From NCBI GenBank assembly GCA_045631205.1, contig JAZQUI010000030.1, forward strand, positions 1 to 39,019: a DNA stretch of 39,019 nt, written 5' to 3'. Below, in pieces: positions 33,646 to 39,019 of this stretch. A program made the position numbers and the translations under genes. Below the pieces are notes generated by a model. The model did not search any database, was not told the DNA's origin, and saw only the letters and a program-made list of their open reading frames with translations. This stretch comes from HGM04593 sp045631205. GTDB taxonomy: Bacteria; Bacteroidota; Bacteroidia; Bacteroidales; Bacteroidaceae. Position 1 is the first letter of the stretch, and the number at the start of each line of letters is the position of its first letter.

Positions 33646-35604
33646 ATGGCTAAAATAAGTTCAATAAAAGTGGATTCTAAAATTCCCGAAGGCCCCTTGG
33701 CCGAGAAGTGGACGAACTACAAGGCGCATCAGAAATTGGTGAACCCTGCCAACAAACGCAAGTTGGACATCATTGTTGTAGGTACCGGTCTTGCAGGTGC
33801 TTCGGCTGCCGCATCACTTGGTGCTATGGGTTTCAACGTGCTTAACTTCTGTATTCAGGATTCTCCTCGTCGTGCTCACTCTATTGCAGCACAGGGTGGT
33901 ATCAATGCAGCAAAGAACTATCAGAACGACGGTGACTCTGTTTATCGTCTTTTCTACGATACAATCAAGGGTGGTGACTATCGTGCACGCGAGGCAAACG
34001 TTTATCGTTTGGCCGAGGTTTCAGGTGCCATCATCGACCAGTGCGTAGCACAGTGCGTACCTTTTGCACGTGAGTACGGCGGTCTTTTGGCTAACCGTTC
34101 TTTCGGTGGTGCTCAGGTATCGCGTACATTCTATGCCCGCGGCCAGACCGGTCAGCAGCTTCTCTTGGGTGCTTACTCGGCTCTTAACTATCAGGTAAGC
34201 CAGGGCACAGTTAAGGTGTTCACACGCTACGAGATGCTCGACCTCGTAATCATCGACGGCCGTGCACGTGGTATCATCGCACGTAACCTTGTAACAGGTA
34301 AAGTTGAGCGTTTCGCTGCTCACGCTGTGGTTATCGGTACCGGTGGTTATGGTAACACATACTTCCTTTCTACCAACGCTATGGGTAGCAACGGTTCTGC
34401 TGCATTGCAGTGCTACCGCAAGGGTGCATACTTTGCAAACCCCTGCTACGCACAGATTCACCCCACCTGTATCCCCGTTCACGGTGACAAGCAGTCTAAG
34501 TTGACACTTATGTCTGAGTCATTGCGTAACGACGGTCGTATCTGGGTTCCCAAGAAACTCGAGGATGCAAAGGCTCTCCAAGCCGGTACAAAACACCCCA
34601 ACGATATTCCCGACGAGGATCGCGACTTCTACTTGGAGCGTCGTTATCCCGCCTTCGGTAACCTCGTTCCCCGTGACGTTGCATCACGCGCAGCAAAAGA
34701 GCGTTGCGATGCCGGTTTCGGTGTAAACAACACCGGTCTTGCCGTGTTCCTCGACTTTAAATATGCTATCCAGCGTTTGGGTGAGGATGTAGTTCGTCAG
34801 CGTTACGGAAACCTCTTCGATATGTACGAGGAGATTGCCGACACCAACCCCTACAAAGAGCCAATGATGATATTCCCCGCTATCCACTACACAATGGGTG
34901 GTATCTGGGTTGACTACGAGTTGCAGACATCAGTTCCCGGTCTCTTCGCTATCGGTGAGGCTAACTTCTCAGACCACGGTGCAAACCGTCTTGGTGCTTC
35001 TGCTCTTATGCAGGGCTTGGCCGACGGTTACTTCGTTCTTCCTTATACAATACAGAACTACCTCTCTGACCAGATTCAGGTTCCCCGTTTCAGCATCGAC
35101 GCTCCCGAGTTCATCGCTGCCGAGAAAGCTGTTAACGACAAGATTGCCAAACTTATGGCTATCAAGGGTAAACGTAGCGTAGATTCTATCCACAAGGAGC
35201 TTGGTCACGTTATGTGGGATTATGTAGGTATGGCACGTACCGAGGAGTCTTTGAAGACAGCGTTGAAGAAACTCGACGAGGTTGAGAAACTCTTCTGGAG
35301 CGACCTCTTCATCCCCGGTTCAGCCGATACTTTGAACATTGAGCTCGAGAAGGCTCTCCGTTTGCTCGACTTCATCGAGATTGGTAAGCTTATGGCCTAC
35401 GACGCACTCAACCGTGAGGAGTCTTGCGGTGGTCACTTCCGTGAGGAGCACCAGACCGAAGAGGGCGAGGCTAAACGCGACGACGAGAACTTCTCTTATG
35501 TTGCTTGCTGGAAGTTTGCCGGCGAGGGACAAGAGCCCGAACTCATAAAAGAGGATCTTAACTATCAGTACATCAAAGTACAGCAGCGTAACTACAAAAA
35601 CTAA
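33646..35604 (+). CDS. sdhA: Succinate dehydrogenase/fumarate reductase flavoprotein subunit
   Basis: This catalytic subunit interconverts fumarate and succinate. The 652-residue protein has the FAD-binding GTGLAG at residues 46-51, the covalent-FAD histidine H78 in RRAHSIAAQGGINAAKNYQ, the active-site region with YARGQTGQQLLLG, and the substrate-binding FSDHGANRLGASALMQG. Its codon use is strongly biased to C- and T-ending codons typical of a highly expressed gene. It starts 36 bases after sdhC. Confidence 0.97.
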   Translation: MAKISSIKVDSKIPEGPLAEKWTNYKAHQKLVNPANKRKLDIIVVGTGLAGASAAASLGAMGFNVLNFCIQDSPRRAHSIAAQGGINAAKNYQNDGDSVYRLFYDTIKGGDYRAREANVYRLAEVSGAIIDQCVAQCVPFAREYGGLLANRSFGGAQVSRTFYARGQTGQQLLLGAYSALNYQVSQGTVKVFTRYEMLDLVIIDGRARGIIARNLVTGKVERFAAHAVVIGTGGYGNTYFLSTNAMGSNGSAALQCYRKGAYFANPCYAQIHPTCIPVHGDKQSKLTLMSESLRNDGRIWVPKKLEDAKALQAGTKHPNDIPDEDRDFYLERRYPAFGNLVPRDVASRAAKERCDAGFGVNNTGLAVFLDFKYAIQRLGEDVVRQRYGNLFDMYEEIADTNPYKEPMMIFPAIHYTMGGIWVDYELQTSVPGLFAIGEANFSDHGANRLGASALMQGLADGYFVLPYTIQNYLSDQIQVPRFSIDAPEFIAAEKAVNDKIAKLMAIKGKRSVDSIHKELGHVMWDYVGMARTEESLKTALKKLDEVEKLFWSDLFIPGSADTLNIELEKALRLLDFIEIGKLMAYDALNREESCGGHFREEHQTEEGEAKRDDENFSYVACWKFAGEGQEPELIKEDLNYQYIKVQQRNYKN

Positions 35605-35624
35605 CCTGAAAAATTTTTAAAACA

Positions 35625-36380
35625 ATGGATAAAAATATCAGTTTTACATTGAAAGTATGGCGCCAGAGAGGTCCTAAAGAGAAAGGTGCTTTTGCAACTT
35701 ATCAGATGAAGGACATCCCCGGTGATACCTCGTTCCTCGAGATGCTCGACATACTTAACGAGACATTGGTAAACAAGGGCGAAGAGCCCATCGTGTTCGA
35801 CCACGACTGCCGCGAGGGTATCTGCGGTATGTGCTCTTTGTACGTTAACGGTCACCCCCACGGTCCCGCAACAGGCGCAACAACCTGTCAGCTCTATATG
35901 CGTCGTTTCAAAGATGGCGACACCATCACAGTAGAGCCCTGGCGTTCGGCTGCATTCCCCGTGATTCGCGACCTTATGGTCGATCGTACAGCCTTCGACA
36001 AAATACAGCAGGCCGGCGGTTATGTATCAATCAACACCGGTGGTATGCCCGATGCTAATGCAATACCCATCGGCAAGGATGTTGCCGAGGAGGCTATGGA
36101 CGCAGCAGCCTGCATTGGTTGCGGTGCTTGCGTAGCAGCTTGTAAGAACGGTTCTGCAATGCTCTTCGTTTCGGCTAAGGTGAGCCAGTTCGCTCTCCTT
36201 CCCCAGGGTAAAGCCGAGGCTGCAAAGCGTGCAAAATCAATGATTGCAAAGATGGACGAGCTTGGCTTTGGTAACTGTACCAATACACGTGCTTGCGAGG
36301 CAGAGTGTCCCAAGTGTATCTCTATCAGCAATATCGCCCGCTTGAACCGCGAGTTCATCAAAGCAAAGTTGAAAGACTAA
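35625..36380 (+). CDS. sdhB: Succinate dehydrogenase/fumarate reductase iron-sulfur subunit
   Basis: It carries electrons between the flavoprotein and the heme anchor. The 251-residue protein has a [2Fe-2S] ferredoxin-like domain with Cys62, Cys67, Cys70 and Cys88 (CREGICGMC...C). Its C-terminal domain holds the [4Fe-4S] set starting CIGCGACVAAC (Cys163, 166, 169) and the [3Fe-4S] set in CTNTRACEAECPKC (Cys218-231). All ligands are present. It starts 20 bases after sdhA and ends the operon. Confidence 0.97.
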   Translation: MDKNISFTLKVWRQRGPKEKGAFATYQMKDIPGDTSFLEMLDILNETLVNKGEEPIVFDHDCREGICGMCSLYVNGHPHGPATGATTCQLYMRRFKDGDTITVEPWRSAAFPVIRDLMVDRTAFDKIQQAGGYVSINTGGMPDANAIPIGKDVAEEAMDAAACIGCGACVAACKNGSAMLFVSAKVSQFALLPQGKAEAAKRAKSMIAKMDELGFGNCTNTRACEAECPKCISISNIARLNREFIKAKLKD

Positions 36381-36406
36381 TGCTTTTGTGAACAGCACAA
36401 TAAATG

Positions 36407-36439
36407 AAAAGTGGCAACCAAACGGTTGCCACTTTTTTT
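36407..36439. terminator. Bidirectional terminator between sdhB and the acyltransferase
   Basis: AAAAGTGGCAACC pairs with GGTTGCCACTTTT (13 bp, AAAC loop), with a T run after it and As before it. It lies 26 bases past the sdhB stop and 26 bases beyond the end of the minus-strand acyltransferase gene. Confidence 0.92.
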
Positions 36440-36464
36440 ATGCAGTCAAAAAAAATAATATCTG

Positions 36465-37490
36465 TTACAGTATATGTTTCTTAATGAACGGAACCTTTGA
36501 AATTATATATGCTCCGGCAAACGACAAGCCCAAGAAGCAACAGAAGAGTAGTAGTATGGCTGTTGAAGGGTAGGCATTGAAAAGGTTCAAAGGGGTGATG
36601 TTAAGCATCTTGTAGCTTATGTTTATAAAGAGCGGGTGTATAAGAAAGACTCCAAAGCAGTAGCCCGATGCTTTTTTTGCCACTTCCCAGTCTGTTTTGC
36701 TTAATTTTGCCAGCATAAATATCGCAATGGTTATAGGTAGGTAGGCTATCTCACCACACCCTTTCACCACACCCTTGCTGAATATCTCTGTGGCAACAAA
36801 GGCAATGGAAGCAACAAGAACCACCACCCACAGCAGTTTGCTTTTAAAAAACTTGTGTTTTTCGGCTCTTGTGTGCAGGTAATATCCAAGCATAAATATG
36901 AAAATGTAGGTAGGCGACATAATCATATACCCTTCGAGCGGTATGCCGGCACTCACAAGGGCAGGCATCAGTATCGACAAGGTAAACAACACACCCAACC
37001 CTGTCTCTACCTCTCTGTCGCTTGTAGCGTTCATAAAAGGCTTTATTACGGGTATTACCATATAAATACCCATAATCATATAAAGATACCACGTATGAGC
37101 CCAGGAATGGCCACACAGCCAATTTAAGCACCCTTCTCCCAGTGCAAGCAACATCCCTTCGTCTCTATGTTGCAGGAACGACTCGGAAAGAGCCATAGGC
37201 AAGGCGAATATAAGCAGTGCCAAAAATATCCTTTTTACATATTTCTCAACCAAGGTTTTGTAGTCGGTTCTTTTCTCGGGTGCCAAAAGCAGCGCACCGC
37301 TAATCATCAGGAACATCGGCACCGACCAGTCGGTAAGGTATATAAACAGTGCAAATATGTGTTTGTCGGGTGTGTTTTCGGCGGCATAGTTCTCCCAATT
37401 GCCATAAATGCCACTGCTTGTGTGCAGCAGTACCACCGCCATTGTGGCTGCAAGTCTTAAAAAGTGAAATTCGGGATATTCTTTCTTCAT
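36465..37490 (-). CDS. Acyltransferase 3 family membrane protein
   Basis: The 341-residue protein has about ten hydrophobic segments and the acyltransferase 3 (OafA/WecH-like) signature: FLRLAATMAVVLLHTSSG near the N-terminus with the catalytic-type histidine, WSVPMFLMISGALLL, and a late LIHPLFINI. Such proteins O-acetylate or otherwise acylate surface polysaccharides or peptidoglycan from the cytoplasmic membrane. The substrate cannot be told. A second member of the family follows upstream (37586-38575), with a terminator-like hairpin between them, so they are probably separate transcripts. Confidence 0.88.
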   Translation of the reverse strand: MKKEYPEFHFLRLAATMAVVLLHTSSGIYGNWENYAAENTPDKHIFALFIYLTDWSVPMFLMISGALLLAPEKRTDYKTLVEKYVKRIFLALLIFALPMALSESFLQHRDEGMLLALGEGCLNWLCGHSWAHTWYLYMIMGIYMVIPVIKPFMNATSDREVETGLGVLFTLSILMPALVSAGIPLEGYMIMSPTYIFIFMLGYYLHTRAEKHKFFKSKLLWVVVLVASIAFVATEIFSKGVVKGCGEIAYLPITIAIFMLAKLSKTDWEVAKKASGYCFGVFLIHPLFINISYKMLNITPLNLFNAYPSTAILLLFCCFLGLSFAGAYIISKVPFIKKHIL

Positions 37491-37505
37491 AGTATTGGGT
37501 GATTA

Positions 37506-37538
37506 CAAAAAAGCCTCTCAGCATAACTGAAAGTTTTT
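37506..37538 (-). terminator. Terminator after the second acyltransferase
   Basis: On the minus strand CTTTCAG-TTATG-CTGAGAG (7 bp with one G-T pair, 37515-37533) is followed by GCTTTTTTG. It also has five Ts on the plus side. Nearly the same sequence recurs at 38660-38678. Confidence 0.7.
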
Positions 37539-37585
37539 GTCTTACAAATCGGCTTTTGTCCGGCAAAGTAAAGTATAAAACGATT

Positions 37586-38575
37586 TTATGGTAGTTTGGG
37601 TTGAGTTTTTCTTTTCCTGCCAAAAAAATGAGGGTATTTTGAAAGTAGTATGCTCATTAATGGATATATTGCTATCATTATAACGATAGAGCCAAAAATA
37701 CTGTTTATGTATCCTTCTGCATGGAAGATGTTAAATGCTCCCAAGCGGAATAATATTTTATTCCAATATGCGATGCCCACCCCTTGAAGTCCTATATATA
37801 TAATTGTTCCGTTTGAGATATTTGTTATGCAGCTTGGTGGTACGTTTATTTTTGATAATAATTGCTGAACGGTAAAAATAAAGATAAAAGTGAAAAAGTA
37901 GTAAAGATAAGGGTAATTTCCCATATTGCGTAAATACATATTGGTTCTGCCGTTGATTAACGGGATAATTAGGCAAACTACTATCAATATGAATATTTGG
38001 AGTTTGTTTGTTTTTATGTTGTCAAATATTTGAAACTTCTTTGATAGGAATCCGCAAATAAAAAAGGGAATAGCCATAAAGGCGACATCAAGTTTAAGAT
38101 GCATCTCTTTGGGAACGTATGGTGAGGTTGCCAAGATAGCGAATATTACAGTTGCGATTAATGATATCTGTGTTTTGCATTTAAGGATGAAGTAAGCAAT
38201 GATTTCAGTAATGAACAAGCAAATCAGAAACCATGTTGCTCCTCCTTCGTGTCTTGCGTCAGCGGTTGCAATCGCATACAAAAGAAATTTTATATTTACT
38301 CCTTTAATAATATATTCGGGAATCATAAATATAAACACCAACAGATTGATTGTTATATATGGGAGTAGCAGGCTTTTTGTTCTTGTCTTGATTAATTTTT
38401 TGAATTTCATCTCCTTTTTGAACAAAAAACCAGAAATAAAGAAAAACATAGGCATATGGAAATAATATAATACTTTGTCTAAGTATAGTTCGTTATTTGC
38501 TATATGGCCAACAACGACAAGATACATACAAATAAATTTTGCCCAATCTATCCAGGGTATTCTTCTTTTATTCAT
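37586..38575 (-). CDS. Acyltransferase family membrane protein
   Basis: From the ATG at 38575 the product is 329 residues (MNKRRIPWIDWAKFICMYLVVVGHI). Multiple hydrophobic segments and the family start IDWAKFICMYLVVVGH with its conserved histidine, plus FHMPMFFFISGFLFKKE, place it in the acyltransferase 3 family (fucose 4-O-acetylase-like branch). The frame runs on to 38650, adding 25 polar residues that do not fit the family, so I reject that start. It is more AT-rich than its sdhCAB and operon neighbours. It differs clearly from the 36465-37490 protein, so it is not a recent duplicate. Surface-glycan acetylation is the likely but unproven role. Confidence 0.87.
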   Translation of the reverse strand: MNKRRIPWIDWAKFICMYLVVVGHIANNELYLDKVLYYFHMPMFFFISGFLFKKEMKFKKLIKTRTKSLLLPYITINLLVFIFMIPEYIIKGVNIKFLLYAIATADARHEGGATWFLICLFITEIIAYFILKCKTQISLIATVIFAILATSPYVPKEMHLKLDVAFMAIPFFICGFLSKKFQIFDNIKTNKLQIFILIVVCLIIPLINGRTNMYLRNMGNYPYLYYFFTFIFIFTVQQLLSKINVPPSCITNISNGTIIYIGLQGVGIAYWNKILFRLGAFNIFHAEGYINSIFGSIVIMIAIYPLMSILLSKYPHFFGRKRKTQPKLP

Positions 38576-38651
38576 TATTTTGTGTATTTGTGGTGCTTTG
38601 TATATTTTCTTAAATTGGTGTTGGTTGTCAATTATGACATATTTACACAAA

Positions 38652-38686
38652 CAAAAAAACTCTCAACATAACTGAAAGGCCTTTTG
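38652..38686 (-). terminator. Terminator-like hairpin downstream of the NADAR gene
   Basis: On the minus strand CTTTCAG-TTATG-TTGAGAG (38660-38678) is followed by seven Ts. It shares 18 of 19 stem-loop bases with the hairpin at 37515-37533. It lies about 135 bases past the NADAR stop codon. Confidence 0.6.
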
Positions 38687-38748
38687 CGGTGCGTACGGCA
38701 TTTTAATATCTAGTTGTATATTAAGACATTACATTACTTTTTGAAACC

Positions 38749-38770
38749 GGTAGCGCAAATTGGTAGCGCA
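38749..38770. repeat. Short direct repeat GGTAGCGCA
   Basis: GGTAGCGCA occurs at 38749-38757 and again at 38762-38770, 13 bases apart, in the gap between the acyltransferase and NADAR genes. The purpose is unknown; recombination or protein-binding sites can look like this. Confidence 0.5.
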
Positions 38771-38814
38771 TTTTCTTATCTATTTCTCGCTTTTGAGGTT
38801 GAATGTTAACTAAC

Positions 38815-39019
38815 TCAATGATTACATGTTTTTAAAATATCTCTAACTTGCATCAATGCTATGCCAAGAAGATTCTGTCCTCTCCAAAAAGCAGGATTTG
38901 TTGCATTTTCATCTGTAGCACCTAATCCTATTCCCCATATGCAATCGTAAGGGCTTGCCTCTACTAATATCTTGCTGTCTGTCGATAGTAGAAATTCTTT
39001 TAGAAGTCGGTTTTGAGAG
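38815..39019 (-). CDS. NADAR-family protein, C-terminal part, cut by the right edge
   Basis: Sixty-seven residues plus stop remain. They carry the diagnostic end of the NADAR (YbiA-like) fold: KEFLLSTDSKILVEASPYD, then CIWGIGLGA, NPAFWRGQNLLGIALMQVR. Members cleave N-glycosidic bonds. Plant and bacterial YbiA types act on riboflavin-pathway intermediates, and others remove ADP-ribose from guanine bases, some paired with DarT-like toxins. The N-terminal half and any partner gene lie outside the window. Confidence 0.85.
   Translation of the reverse strand, partial: SQNRLLKEFLLSTDSKILVEASPYDCIWGIGLGATDENATNPAFWRGQNLLGIALMQVRDILKTCNH

Noticed and set aside
38576..38650. Acyltransferase extension of 25 residues
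   Set aside because: Polar, AT-derived sequence ahead of the conserved first helix; ATG 38575 precedes the family start exactly.

Overview
The window is chromosomal DNA from a member of the order Bacteroidales (phylum Bacteroidota), most likely a gut or rumen relative of Bacteroides/Prevotella. Four things point there. Several genes have promoters of the Bacteroidota type (TTTG, about 20 bases, then TAnnTTTG) and no Shine-Dalgarno sequences. The gene families are typical of the group: a START-like protein, an oversized LptF/LptG permease, PorZ, and a b558-type SdhCAB complex. The order mnmG-apt-uvrC-dtd-mazG-deoC looks typical of Bacteroidales (from memory, not checked). A large surface protein is built from FISUMP-like domains. 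No IS element, prophage, rRNA or CRISPR array is visible.

Layout, left to right. Bases 155-316 hold a minus-strand tRNA with anticodon CAT, with its own promoter and terminator. Bases 526-5475 hold plus-strand genes: a START-like protein, an LptF/LptG permease, ribBA and a class I aminotransferase. Bases 5476-6182 are an AT-rich gap with a perfect DnaA box and several near matches. Bases 6183-12895 are a minus-strand operon read leuS, yitT-like, rdgB, porZ. mutS (13099-15720, plus) converges on ychF-lgt (minus) across a shared terminator that also encodes the end of Lgt. polA plus a family 2 glycosyltransferase form the next minus unit, divergent from a polyprenyl diphosphate synthase (21696-22679). 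That gene converges on the minus-strand operon mnmG-apt-uvrC-dtd-mazG-deoC (28759 down to 22747) across a perfect 21-bp inverted repeat.

Upstream of mnmG lie two and a bit copies of an 81-bp tandem repeat that place three TAnnTTTG boxes in register, facing mnmG. A full-length parS-type palindrome lies between the mnmG stop and the apt start. Next comes a plus-strand gene for a 1121-residue secreted protein (N-terminal dockerin-like repeats, four FISUMP-like domains, three InlB-like B repeats), then the sdhCAB (fumarate reductase/succinate dehydrogenase) operon, two minus-strand membrane acyltransferases and, cut by the right edge, a NADAR-family protein.

Most of the window is housekeeping: tRNA charging and modification, DNA repair and replication, nucleotide salvage and sanitation, lipoprotein and LPS export, and anaerobic respiration. 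The points most worth a second look are the parS site together with the DnaA-box region (a hint of origin-proximal DNA), the triplicated mnmG promoter repeat, the multi-domain surface protein with an N-terminal dockerin, the Cys/His-rich tail on DeoC, and the acyltransferase/NADAR edge with its repeated sequences.
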